This document shows positions 17,946-32,830 of a stretch of 64,000 bases of DNA, piece after piece. The position numbers and the translations under genes are program-made. The notes under the pieces were generated by a model, which was not told the DNA's origin, searched no databases, and worked only from the letters and a program-made list of their open reading frames with translations. Where the stretch lies: the NCBI RefSeq assembly GCF_013425525.1, contig NZ_JACCKA010000029.1, positions 53,994 to 117,993 of the forward strand, given 5' to 3'. This DNA comes from Luteimonas salinisoli. GTDB lineage: Bacteria; Pseudomonadota; Gammaproteobacteria; Xanthomonadales; Xanthomonadaceae. Every line of letters starts with the position of its first letter. Within the stretch, counting starts at the first letter, position 1.

Positions 17946-19310
17946 TCATTTTTTCGCCGGTCTTTTCCAGCCCTCGATCACGGTCTGCCTGCCCCGCGCG
18001 AGGGCGAGCCTGCCGTCCGGCACGTCGTTGACGATCACCGAGCCGGCGCCGGTGGTGGCGTCGTTGCCGATCCTCACCGGCGCCACCAGCGAGGCGTTGG
18101 AGCCGATGAAGGCGCGGTCGCCGATCGTGGTCCGGAACTTGTTCGCGCCGTCGTAGTTGCAGGTGATCGTACCGGCACCGATGTTGGCGCCGGCGCCGAC
18201 CGTGGCATCGCCCAGGTAGGTGAGATGGTTGGCCTTGCTGCCCACTCCGATCGTGGTGTTCTTGGTCTCGACGAAGTTGCCGATATGGGCGCCGTCGGCG
18301 AGCACGGTGCCGGGGCGCAACCGGGCGAACGGGCCGATCGTCACCGCGCCCTCGGTCACCGCGCCGTCCAGGTCGCAGTGCGCGCGGACCTCGGTGCCGG
18401 CGGCGAGGCGCACGTCCCTGAGGCGGCAGAACGGCCCCACGCGCACGTCGTCGCCCAGCTCCACCTCGCCCTCGAACACCACGTCGGCATCGATCTCGAC
18501 GTCGCGCCCGACCGAGACCCGGCCGCGGATGTCCACCCGCGCCGGATCCGCGAAACGCGCGCCCTGCGCGCAAAGCGCCCGCACCGCCCGCCGCTGCCAG
18601 GCGCGCTCGAGCTGGGCGAGCTGCCAGGGGTCGTTGGCGCCCTCGGCTTCGAGCGGGTCGTCGACCATGACGATTTCCGCGGCGCTGAACTCATCGGCGG
18701 CCATCGCGAAGACGTCGGTCAGGTAGTACTCGCCCTGGGCGTTGTCGTCGGACAGCCGCTCGAGCCAGCCCTTCAGCGCCGTCGCCTCGGCGGCGAGGAT
18801 GCCGGTATTGACGATGCGGATGCGGCGCTGCTCGCCGTCGGCGTCTTTCTGCTCGACGATGGACGCGACATGGCCTTCGGAGTCGCGCACGATGCGGCCG
18901 TAGCCGTCCGGCTCGTCGAGTTCGGCGGCCAGCACCGCGATGCGGCCCTCGGTGTCCAGCAGGCGCTGCAGGGTTTCCGCGGCCAGCAGCGGCACGTCGC
19001 CGTAGAGCACCAGCACCTGGGCGCCGTCCGGCACCCCGGGCATCGCCTGGCGCACCGCATGCCCGGTGCCGAGCTGGCGCGCCTGCTCGGCCCAGTGCAG
19101 GTCGTCCTCATCGGCCAGGGCGGCGCGCACTTGGTCGCCGCCGTGGCCGTGGACCACGTGGATGCCGGCCGGCCGCAGCGCCCGTGCAGTATCGATCACG
19201 TGCCCGAGCATCGGCCGCCCGGCGATCCTCTGCAGCACCTTGGGCAGGCGCGATTTCATCCGCTTGCCTTCGCCTGCGGCGAGGATCACGACGTGCAGGG
19301 GTGTGCTCAT
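17946..19310 (-). CDS. glmU: Bifunctional UDP-GlcNAc pyrophosphorylase / GlcN-1-P acetyltransferase
   Basis: This enzyme acetylates glucosamine-1-phosphate and then couples it to UTP, giving UDP-GlcNAc for peptidoglycan and lipid A. The length, 454 residues, is typical. The N-terminal pyrophosphorylase domain (1-about 230) has [17 protein letters not shown]; Lys replaces the usual Thr in the GTRM segment. From about 250 a left-handed beta-helix made of hexapeptide repeats carries the acetyltransferase site ([20 protein letters not shown]). GGAG lies 6 nt upstream of the ATG at 19310. In many Xanthomonadaceae glmU lies close to the atp operon, as here. Confidence 0.98.
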   Translation of the reverse strand: MSTPLHVVILAAGEGKRMKSRLPKVLQRIAGRPMLGHVIDTARALRPAGIHVVHGHGGDQVRAALADEDDLHWAEQARQLGTGHAVRQAMPGVPDGAQVLVLYGDVPLLAAETLQRLLDTEGRIAVLAAELDEPDGYGRIVRDSEGHVASIVEQKDADGEQRRIRIVNTGILAAEATALKGWLERLSDDNAQGEYYLTDVFAMAADEFSAAEIVMVDDPLEAEGANDPWQLAQLERAWQRRAVRALCAQGARFADPARVDIRGRVSVGRDVEIDADVVFEGEVELGDDVRVGPFCRLRDVRLAAGTEVRAHCDLDGAVTEGAVTIGPFARLRPGTVLADGAHIGNFVETKNTTIGVGSKANHLTYLGDATVGAGANIGAGTITCNYDGANKFRTTIGDRAFIGSNASLVAPVRIGNDATTGAGSVIVNDVPDGRLALARGRQTVIEGWKRPAKK

Positions 19311-19460
19311 GGCGGCTCCGGAACTTCGGCGAGGGCAATTGCGGAATTCTAACGGGGCGGGCTGCTAGCATGCGCCCCGCGGCCGACCGCATCGTGACCG
19401 CTGCCGCAGGAATCGCCCGCCTTTCCCGCCGCTCCGCGGCCGAACTCCGGATCCGACGCA

Positions 19461-19844
19461 TTGAGCCTCACCCGACAGTCGAGCAGCTACCTGATGATCG
19501 GCGGCCTGCAATGGCTGCTGGACTGGGCGGTGATGGTCGCGCTCAGCCATGCCGGCCTGCCGGTGCGGCAGGCGAACGTGGTGGGGAGGATCTGCGGGGC
19601 GCTGTTCGGCTACTGGATGAACGGGCGTTTCACGTTCGCCGGAGACGATACCGCGCTGGGCCGCACCCAGCTGCAGCGGTTCCTGCTGATGTGGGTCTGC
19701 ACCACCCTGGTCAGCACCTGGGCGATCGGCCAGGTCGACGACTACCTCGGCCTGCAGTGGGCCTGGCTGGCCAAGCCGCTGGTGGAGATCGCGCTGGGCG
19801 GGGTGGGTTTCGTGCTGTCGCGGCACTGGATCTACAAGCGCTGA
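19461..19844 (+). CDS. GtrA-like small membrane protein
   Basis: The protein is 127 residues from a TTG at 19461; an ATG at 19494 would remove the first 11 residues and cut into the first membrane helix, so TTG is preferred. Four hydrophobic segments and motifs such as YLMIGGLQWLLDW and RICGALFGYWMNGRFTF fit the GtrA family, which helps move lipid-linked sugars for surface glycosylation. No glycosyltransferase is adjacent, so the partner is elsewhere or the role differs. It is divergent from glmU and convergent with the peptidase gene, with only 15 bp between stops. Confidence 0.85.
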   Translation: MSLTRQSSSYLMIGGLQWLLDWAVMVALSHAGLPVRQANVVGRICGALFGYWMNGRFTFAGDDTALGRTQLQRFLLMWVCTTLVSTWAIGQVDDYLGLQWAWLAKPLVEIALGGVGFVLSRHWIYKR

Positions 19845-19859
19845 GCCCGCCGCCGCGGC

Positions 19860-21083
19860 TCAGGGCGAGGCGGCATCGCCCAGCAGCGGCAGCACCCGTT
19901 CCAGCGGCAGCGCGCGCACCGTGCCCCGATGGCCGGTGACGGTGGTGGCGCGGAACATCGAATTGAGGATCGCTTCCTCGGTGGCCTCGGCCACGCCGCG
20001 GAACAGCCCGTTCATGGCGTCGTTCGCGAGCGGACGGGTGACGTGCGCGACTGCGTCGTTCGCCATCCGCACATCCTTTGCGGTGGCGAACGCGATCACG
20101 TAATCGCCGGAGCCATTGCTCATCGATGCGCCGGTACGGCCCAGGCCGATCACCGCGCGCGAGGCGAGCCTGCGCAGCAGGCGCGCGTCCAGCGGCGCAT
20201 CGGTCGCCACCACGATCATGATGCTGCCGTCGCCGTTGGCAGGCGGCCGCTCCCCCCGGCCGGCGCCGACCGCCGATGCGAGGCTGTCCGGATCCGGCAG
20301 CGCGCGGCCCACCGGCACCCCCGCGATCACCAGGTCGCCGCCGAAGTTGCTCTGCACCAGCACGCCCACGGTGTAGCCGCCGGACGCCTCCGGGAGGCGC
20401 CGCGAGCTGGTGCCGATCCCGCCCTTCCAGCCGAACGCGACGGTCCCGGTGCCGGCGCCAACCGCGCCCTCCTCGACGTTGCCGGTGGAGGCGCCTTCCA
20501 GCGCCTGCACCACGTGCTCCGGCCGGATCGGCCGGACGCGGATGTCGCTGAGGAAGCCGTCGTTGGTTTCCCCGACCATCGGGTTGAGCGAGCGCACCTG
20601 TTCCATGCCCGGGCGCGCGAGCATCCAGCCGACCATGGCGTCGGCGGCCTTCCACACCCCGAGCGTGCCGGTGAGCAGGATCGGGGTCTCCAGCTCGCCC
20701 AGCTCCTCGACCTGGGTGACGCCGAGCAGTTTGCCGTAGCCGTTGGCGACATGGATCGCCGCCGGCACCCGCTCGCGGTAGAGGTCGCCGGGATGCGGAA
20801 CGATCGCGGTCACCCCGGTGCGGATGGTGTCGCCTTCGACGATCGTGGCGTGTCCGACCGCGACGCCGGGAACGTCGACGATCGCGTTGCGCGGACCGGG
20901 CGGCAGGCTGCCGATGACCACGCCGGCCTCGCGGGCGCGGGGGCGCGCCGCGGTCGAAGCGCCGGTTGCATCGCTTTGCGCCGGTTGCGGTTCCGACGCT
21001 TCGGCAAAACCGGAAAGCGGACATGCCGCCACCGCCAGAACGAGCAGTGATGTGATCACCGCCGTCGCACGATCTCGCATCAT
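19860..21083 (-). CDS. P1-family (DmpA-type) aminopeptidase, exported
   Basis: DmpA-type enzymes are N-terminal nucleophile hydrolases that cut themselves into two chains in front of a Ser. The cleavage point GDG-SIMIVVATDAP is visible, giving Ser287 as nucleophile. Other family motifs are present: VGVGHATI-like VAVGHATIVEGD, AVGAGTGTVAFGWKGGIGTSSR (in two parts), and LGRTGASMSNGSGDYVIAF. The protein is 407 residues from the ATG at 21083 and starts with a signal peptide (AVITSLLVLAVAACPLSGFA), so it acts in the periplasm or as a lipoprotein; most studied members are cytoplasmic. Substrates in the family are D-amino-acid or beta-amino peptides. Confidence 0.92.
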   Translation of the reverse strand: MMRDRATAVITSLLVLAVAACPLSGFAEASEPQPAQSDATGASTAARPRAREAGVVIGSLPPGPRNAIVDVPGVAVGHATIVEGDTIRTGVTAIVPHPGDLYRERVPAAIHVANGYGKLLGVTQVEELGELETPILLTGTLGVWKAADAMVGWMLARPGMEQVRSLNPMVGETNDGFLSDIRVRPIRPEHVVQALEGASTGNVEEGAVGAGTGTVAFGWKGGIGTSSRRLPEASGGYTVGVLVQSNFGGDLVIAGVPVGRALPDPDSLASAVGAGRGERPPANGDGSIMIVVATDAPLDARLLRRLASRAVIGLGRTGASMSNGSGDYVIAFATAKDVRMANDAVAHVTRPLANDAMNGLFRGVAEATEEAILNSMFRATTVTGHRGTVRALPLERVLPLLGDAASP

Positions 21084-21175
21084 CAGTTTCCTCCCGCCCC
21101 GCAATCCGGTCCGACCGACCGTATGTCGGCACCGGCGAGCACGCAAGTGGCCGCTGCCGATCCGCTGGCGACCGA

Positions 21176-21334
21176 CCTTCGCGCGCGTGGCGCGCTCCTA
21201 CCGGACCGATCCGAACCGCATCGCCTGTAGGAGCGGCCCATGGCCGCGAAAGCCGCGGGCGGTTCCTGCCGGGTAGGCGGCGACCCCAGGCCTGGCCAAC
21301 CGCGTCGGCCTTCGCGCGCATGGCGCGCTCCTAC
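21176..21334. repeat. Three GTAG-type REP elements upstream of the peptidase gene
   Basis: Three copies of a GTAGGAGCG-headed palindromic unit ending GCGAAGGCC or similar occur here: minus strand at about 21176-21201, plus strand at 21227-21254 (GTAGGAGCGGCCCATGGCCG, then CGAA) and minus strand at 21307-21334. Each has an internal dyad around CATGG or CACG. Together they fill much of the 361-bp gap between the peptidase start and atpC, in which I see no gene. Related copies occur at 32635-32742. Confidence 0.8.
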
Positions 21335-21444
21335 GGCAGACAAGCCGCGGAAGTCCGGGACGCGATCCCGGATATCGACATTGCGCTGGGGAAACGCGCC
21401 TCCGACGACGGGCGCCCGGGACCTGGTCCCCTCCCGGCTCCCGC

Positions 21445-21867
21445 CTAGTGCTTGAGGTTCTTGCGCAGGCGCTCGAGCGCCTGCAGCTGCGCGGTGACTT
21501 CCGCCAGCTTCTGCTGCGCCTCGGCGACGTCCATCGCCTCGCCGCGGCCGGCCAGCACGCGCTCGGCCTCTTCCTTGGCCGCCTTCACCGCGGCCTCGTC
21601 GATGTCGTCGGCGCGGATCGCGGTGTCGGCCAGGATCGTCACCACTTGCGGCTGCACCTCGAGGATGCCCCCGCCGATGGCGAAATCGAGCGTCGAGCCG
21701 TCCGGCTGGGTAACCACCACCTTGCCGGCCTTGAGCCGGGTGATCAGCGGCGCGTGGCGCGGGGCGATGCCGAGCTCGCCGACCTCGCCGGTGGCGACCA
21801 CGAGCGTGGCCTCGCCGTGGAAGATCTCGGCCTCGGCGCTGACGATGTCGCAACGGATGGTAGTCAT
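21445..21867 (-). CDS. atpC: ATP synthase F1 epsilon subunit
   Basis: This is a 140-residue subunit of the central stalk that couples rotation to catalysis and can inhibit ATP hydrolysis. The start [16 protein letters not shown] and the segment [20 protein letters not shown] are typical of the N-terminal beta-sandwich; the last 50 residues are the charged helical hairpin. Start ATG is at 21867; an upstream in-frame ATG would add residues encoded by the intergenic repeat and is unlikely. It is the last gene of the atp operon, after atpD. Confidence 0.97.
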   Translation of the reverse strand: MTTIRCDIVSAEAEIFHGEATLVVATGEVGELGIAPRHAPLITRLKAGKVVVTQPDGSTLDFAIGGGILEVQPQVVTILADTAIRADDIDEAAVKAAKEEAERVLAGRGEAMDVAEAQQKLAEVTAQLQALERLRKNLKH

Positions 21868-21887
21868 GGTGCCTCGCTTTGCGAGGC

Positions 21888-22013
21888 GGGAATCGGAAAT
21901 CGTGAATCGTGAATCGTGAAGAGCCGTTATCGTCCGGCCTTCAACCACCCGCGAGTCTCCGAATCCACTCTTCCCGCCGTTTCGATTCCCGATTCTCTAT
22001 TCTCGATTCCCGG
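21888..22013. repeat. GGGAATCG-type inverted repeat between atpD and atpC
   Basis: Left arm at 21888-21920 contains GGGAATCG followed by three GTGAATC-like heptamers. Right arm at 21983-22013 reads CGATTCCCGATTC and CGATTCCCGG. The arms are partly complementary, so the atp transcript could fold here. This is the most degenerate of the four copies in the operon. The sequence is clearly less GC-rich than the genes around it. Confidence 0.75.
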
Positions 22014-22023
22014 AAGATCGCCG

Positions 22024-24439
<2,416 letters not shown>

Positions 24440-24454
24440 CTGCTCGCTCCGCTC

Positions 24455-24575
24455 GCGGGAATCGGGAATGGAGAATCGGGAATGGTCAAAGGCGCGATGT
24501 CCTGACCCTGCCCTTCATCTCTCCGTTCGCGACGCCCTGCTGCTCGATTCCCTATTCCCGATTCTCGATTCCCGC
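24455..24575. repeat. GGGAATCG-type inverted repeat between atpA and atpG
   Basis: Left arm 24455-24485 carries GGGAATCGGGAATGGAGAAT and then CGGGAATGG. Right arm 24544-24575 carries ATTCCCTATTCCCGATTCTC and then GATTCCCGC. The arms are imperfectly complementary. About 58 nt of unrelated sequence separate them. The element fills most of the 140-bp gap. Confidence 0.85.
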
Positions 24576-24579
24576 CGGC

Positions 24580-26130
<1,551 letters not shown>

Positions 26131-26183
26131 TGTCGTTTCCTTGTCGTGCGTCGCGAACTGCGCCGCGCGGGGTTCTCTTTGTT

Positions 26184-26268
26184 TGGGAATCGGGAATCGG
26201 GAATGGAGAATCGGAAAGCGGTGCGGCTGCGCTTTGAAGATTCCCTATTCCCGATTCCCGATTCCCGG
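26184..26268. repeat. GGGAATCG-type inverted repeat between atpH and atpA
   Basis: Left arm 26184-26214 carries three GGGAATCG-like units (GGGAATCGGGAATCGGGAAT, then GGAGAATCGG). Right arm 26239-26268 carries ATTCCCTATTCCCGATTCCC, then GATTCCCGG. The arms are largely complementary across a loop of about 24 nt. Confidence 0.88.
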
Positions 26269-26270
26269 CT

Positions 26271-26798
26271 TCACTGCGCCAACGCCGACTGCAGCCGCGC
26301 CAGCTTGCCGCGCAGCGAGCCGTCGATGACCACGTCGCCGGCGGCGATCACCGCGCCGCCGATCAGGGCCTCGTCGACCGCCGTCTCCAGCTCGACCTGG
26401 CGGCCGAAGCGCTTCGCCAGCGCGGCGCGGATGCCGTCCAGCTCCGCCGCCGGCAGCTCCGCCGCCGAGGTCACCGTGGCGCGCACGATCCGTTCGGCGT
26501 CGGCGCGCAGGTCCTCGAACTGCCCTGCGATCTCCGGCAGCAGCGCCAGGCGGCGGTTCTCCGCCAGCAGCGCCAGGAAGTCGGCGAACGGCTGCGCGGC
26601 GCCTTCCGGCGCCAGCAGCATCACCGCGTCGGTGTCGTCCAGCCGCGGATGGCCGAGCAGCGCGGCGACCTGCGGATCGGCCGCCATGCGCGCGGCGAAG
26701 GCCAGCGCCCGGGACCATTCCGCGAGGCCGCCGCCGTCGCGGGCGATGGCGAACGCGGCGCGGGCGTAGGGACGGGCGAGCGTGAGGGCCTGGGACAT
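26271..26798 (-). CDS. atpH: ATP synthase F1 delta subunit
   Basis: The 175-residue peripheral-stalk subunit that joins F1 to the b subunits. MSQALTLARPYARAAFAIA is the conserved N-terminal motif. Its ATG is 4 bp after the atpF stop, so the two are tightly linked, in contrast to the long spacer before atpA. Confidence 0.97.
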   Translation of the reverse strand: MSQALTLARPYARAAFAIARDGGGLAEWSRALAFAARMAADPQVAALLGHPRLDDTDAVMLLAPEGAAQPFADFLALLAENRRLALLPEIAGQFEDLRADAERIVRATVTSAAELPAAELDGIRAALAKRFGRQVELETAVDEALIGGAVIAAGDVVIDGSLRGKLARLQSALAQ

Positions 26799-26802
26799 CG
26801 GC

Positions 26803-27273
26803 TCAGATCTCCGCGGCCAGCTCGTCCAGCAGCGCCTTGTGCGCGGCCGGATCGATCTCGCGGCGCAGCAGCTTCTCGGCGCCGCTCACCGCCAGCAGCG
26901 ACACCTGGCGGCGCAGGTCCTCGCGGGCACGGTTGGCCGAGGCCTCGATCTCCGAATCGACCAGCGCCTTCTGGCGCGCGCCCTCGGCGATCGCTTCGAC
27001 CTTGGCCGCATCGACGATCTGGTTGGCGCGCTGGTGGGCCTGCTCGATGATCTCGTTGGCCTTGGCGCGCGCGGCCTTGAGTTCGTCGTTGACCTTTTCC
27101 TGCGCCTGCGCCAGCGCCTTCTGGCTGTTGTCGGCGGCGGCCAGGCCCTCGGCGATCTTCTGCTGGCGTTCCTCGATCGCGCGCATCAGCGGCGGCCAGA
27201 TGAATTTCCAGCTGAACCAGATCAGGATCGCGAACGCGATGCCCTGGCCCAGAAAGGTTGCGTTGATTTGCAT
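26803..27273 (-). CDS. atpF: ATP synthase Fo subunit b
   Basis: The 156-residue peripheral-stalk subunit. It has one N-terminal membrane segment ([19 protein letters not shown]) and a long charged coiled coil rich in Ala, Glu, Lys and Gln. The start [14 protein letters not shown] is the usual gammaproteobacterial form. It lies between atpE and atpH. Confidence 0.98.
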   Translation of the reverse strand: MQINATFLGQGIAFAILIWFSWKFIWPPLMRAIEERQQKIAEGLAAADNSQKALAQAQEKVNDELKAARAKANEIIEQAHQRANQIVDAAKVEAIAEGARQKALVDSEIEASANRAREDLRRQVSLLAVSGAEKLLRREIDPAAHKALLDELAAEI

Positions 27274-27365
27274 CTCAGTCTTGCTCCGCTATGGCGAACG
27301 GGCGTCGGCGACGCCCGACCCTGGGATGCGCGGCGTGGTCGCCGCGCACCGGATCAGGAACCAGA

Positions 27366-30377
<3,012 letters not shown>

Positions 30378-30444
30378 GCCTGCGGCGGGCGCACGGCCTG
30401 GTGCGCGGGCGCGCAACGCCGCCCGCCCGCGCGTCCGCCACAGC

Positions 30445-32586
30445 TCAGTCGACGAACTGCACGTCGTCGATGTAGATGTTGACGTCGTACGCGGTCTGCG
30501 CACGCATCAGCCAGATCGCGTCCAGCGTGACGCTGGCGCCGTCGATGGCGCCGTTGCTGCCGCCGACCCAGGCGCTCCACTGCGACGGATCCGCCAGGTC
30601 CCATTCCAGCCAGGTCCACTGGTTCGCGGCGATGGCGCGGGCCGTCGAACGCTCGGTGCCATCCGCGTCGTCGATGCCGATGCCAACGCGCATGCCGGTC
30701 CCGCCCGAGTAGACCCACAGGCCGATCCGTGCCGTCCCCGGCACGTGCGGGTTGGCCGCGGGCGCGCCGCCTCCGGAAAGCAGCCGCACCGACCAGTCTG
30801 CGGAGACGGCGGGATCGTCGCGCAGCAGCACCCGCAGCGAACAGTCGCCGTTGCGGCGGATGCCGCAGTCGCGCTGCGCCAGCGAGTCGGAAGACACCCC
30901 GACGGTGCTGCCGGAGTCGGTGGGCCTGCGGTCGAAGCGCCCGACGCCCGCTTCGAAATCTTCCAGCAACCGCGCCGTGCCCGGGTCGAGATTGGCGAGA
31001 AAGGCGTTGCGCATGCCGCCGGGCCGGCCGTTGCCGTTGTAATAGTGATCGGCGATCCAGCGCCAGCCGCGGCCATGGTCGGCCGCCCAGCGCTGACTGC
31101 CCCACTGGCTCATGCCACGGCCGTGGCCGAAGCAGCCGCGGCCATGGCCGACCTCGTCGGCCAAGCACGGCCAGCCGTTGGCGGGCGAGCCGTTGCTGCC
31201 GTTGCCGCAGGACAGGTCGGGGTTGCTGCAGGAGCGGCCGTCCGAGGGGTCGTCCCAGGCGTTGTTCTCGGCCGAGTACTCGCTGAAGGCGGCGCCGATA
31301 CCGTCGCGGGTCAGCAGCACGCCGCGCGTGGCTGCCGCGGCGGCGACGGTGGCGGACCAGGCGCCGGAACCGAACACCTGGCAGGCGGTGCTGTTGCAGA
31401 TGTCGTAGGCGGCCCCGACCGGATTGGCGACGTACCAGGCGGCGTAGCTGCGGTAGGCGATGGCGCCGGCCGCCAGCGCGTCCGGGTGCCACGAAGCGAT
31501 CCACTCGTCGTCGAGGCCGCGCCCCACGTAGTCCTCGAACTCGTACACCGACACGCCGCTGCAGCTGCGGCCCGAGCAGCCGGTGCCGACGCGGATGCTC
31601 GCCGGCACGGCGATCGAGACGGAACTGCGCGCCAGCCGCGCCGCGTGGAGGACCTGCCCCGGGTCGGCCGGATCCAGCGCCTCGTCGCGGTCCGGAACAT
31701 GCGCCTGCGGCGGCGGCGCGGACGTCCTGCCGGGCGCGCGCGCCAGCACGTGGGTCAGGTCCTGGCGGGCCTCGCCGCTGCCGCGCTCCAGGTCGATGAC
31801 GTGGTGCGCGGCATCGGGCAGCAGGGCGATCCCCGCCACGCGCTGGCGCCGGTAGCCGGCGGCGTCGACGGTCAGCGTGGTCGCCCTCGGCAGCGCATCG
31901 GCGTGGCTGCCCGACGGGGCCGCGAGCAGCAGTTCGAAGGCGCCCTCGGCGTCGGTGACCGCGCGCGCGCCGCCCTGCGCCGCGACCACGGCGCCGGGCA
32001 ATGCCGCGCCGCTGGCGCGGTCGTAGACGTGGCCGGTGAGCAGGCTGCAGTCGCCGCAGTCGAGGGCGGCGAGCGCCTTCCGGTGCAGCGTGGTGGGCGT
32101 GGCCGCCGGCGGCAGCCACAGCGTGACGGGCAGTGGCGCGGCGTCGAACGCCAGCCGCGCTCCCAGCGGTGCCTGGCCCGGGGCGGTGGCGGTCAGCAGG
32201 TAGTCGCCGGGCGCGATTCCCTTCAGGCGTGCGCCGCGGGGCGGGATGCGCGCCTCCAGCGGCGTGGCCTTGCCGGCCAGCGGGTGCAGCTCCAACCGGG
32301 CCTCCAGCGCTCGCCCGGTGGCGCTGTCGCGTACCCGGATGTGCGGCGCCGCGACCCTGTCGGCAGCGGCAAAGGCGCCTGCGCGCGCCGGCCCGCCGGC
32401 GGTTGGTGCGCTCGCGGCATCGCTCGTCGCGGCCTGCGCCATCGGGCGCTCGGCAACATCGCCACGGCTCGCCCATTCGGCGAAGGCCGCGGCCAGCGCC
32501 AGTAGCGCGCCGCATGCCAGCAGGAGCGCGGTGCGCGGTGGCCGCGCGCCGCGGCGGCGCGGCCCTCGGTCGGAAATGGTGGACAT
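30445..32586 (-). CDS. Exported SpoIID/LytB-domain protein with a C-terminal module shared with its neighbour
   Basis: The 713-residue protein has an N-terminal signal-anchor (TALLLACGALLALAAAFA). A carboxypeptidase-regulatory-like beta domain follows (LLTGHVYDRASGAALPGAVV, about 175-245). The SpoIID/LytB-like core (about 330-535) includes DALAAGAIAYRSYAAWYV, ATRGVLLTRDG, FSEYSAENN and the HGRGMSQWGSQ segment. SpoIID proteins are peptidoglycan glycan-strand cleaving or amidase-enhancing enzymes. Residues about 540-713 form a module almost superimposable on the C-terminus of the amidase at 32831-34741. The two genes lie on the same strand, 244 bp apart. An extracytoplasmic wall-degrading role is likely. 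Confidence 0.85.
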   Translation of the reverse strand: MSTISDRGPRRRGARPPRTALLLACGALLALAAAFAEWASRGDVAERPMAQAATSDAASAPTAGGPARAGAFAAADRVAAPHIRVRDSATGRALEARLELHPLAGKATPLEARIPPRGARLKGIAPGDYLLTATAPGQAPLGARLAFDAAPLPVTLWLPPAATPTTLHRKALAALDCGDCSLLTGHVYDRASGAALPGAVVAAQGGARAVTDAEGAFELLLAAPSGSHADALPRATTLTVDAAGYRRQRVAGIALLPDAAHHVIDLERGSGEARQDLTHVLARAPGRTSAPPPQAHVPDRDEALDPADPGQVLHAARLARSSVSIAVPASIRVGTGCSGRSCSGVSVYEFEDYVGRGLDDEWIASWHPDALAAGAIAYRSYAAWYVANPVGAAYDICNSTACQVFGSGAWSATVAAAAATRGVLLTRDGIGAAFSEYSAENNAWDDPSDGRSCSNPDLSCGNGSNGSPANGWPCLADEVGHGRGCFGHGRGMSQWGSQRWAADHGRGWRWIADHYYNGNGRPGGMRNAFLANLDPGTARLLEDFEAGVGRFDRRPTDSGSTVGVSSDSLAQRDCGIRRNGDCSLRVLLRDDPAVSADWSVRLLSGGGAPAANPHVPGTARIGLWVYSGGTGMRVGIGIDDADGTERSTARAIAANQWTWLEWDLADPSQWSAWVGGSNGAIDGASVTLDAIWLMRAQTAYDVNIYIDDVQFVD

Positions 32587-32634
32587 GGCATGGGCCTCCG
32601 TGTGGGTCGCCAGATCAGCAGCGGGATTCCTCCC

Positions 32635-32742
32635 GTAGGAGCGGCCCATGGCCGCGAAGGCCGCGGGTGCCTCCGGTGGGCGTTGCGGTGATTCCGGGCG
32701 TCGGCGAATGCGCGGGCCTTCGCGTGCATGGCACGCTCCTAC
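32635..32742. repeat. Inverted pair of GTAG-type REP elements
   Basis: A plus-strand unit begins GTAGGAGCGGCCCATGGCCG at 32635 and continues CGAAGGCC. A minus-strand unit at about 32715-32742 begins GTAGGAGCGTGCCATGCACG and also continues CGAAGGCC. They face each other across about 50 bp in the gap between the two cell-wall genes and belong to the same family as 21176-21334. Confidence 0.85.
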
Positions 32743-32830
32743 GGAATATCCCGCCTGCGTGGGTGGGCGCTCGCGGAAGGCGGACCGCAGCATGCGGAGG
32801 CGATGCGACCGCCCCCGCATGCCGGTCCGG

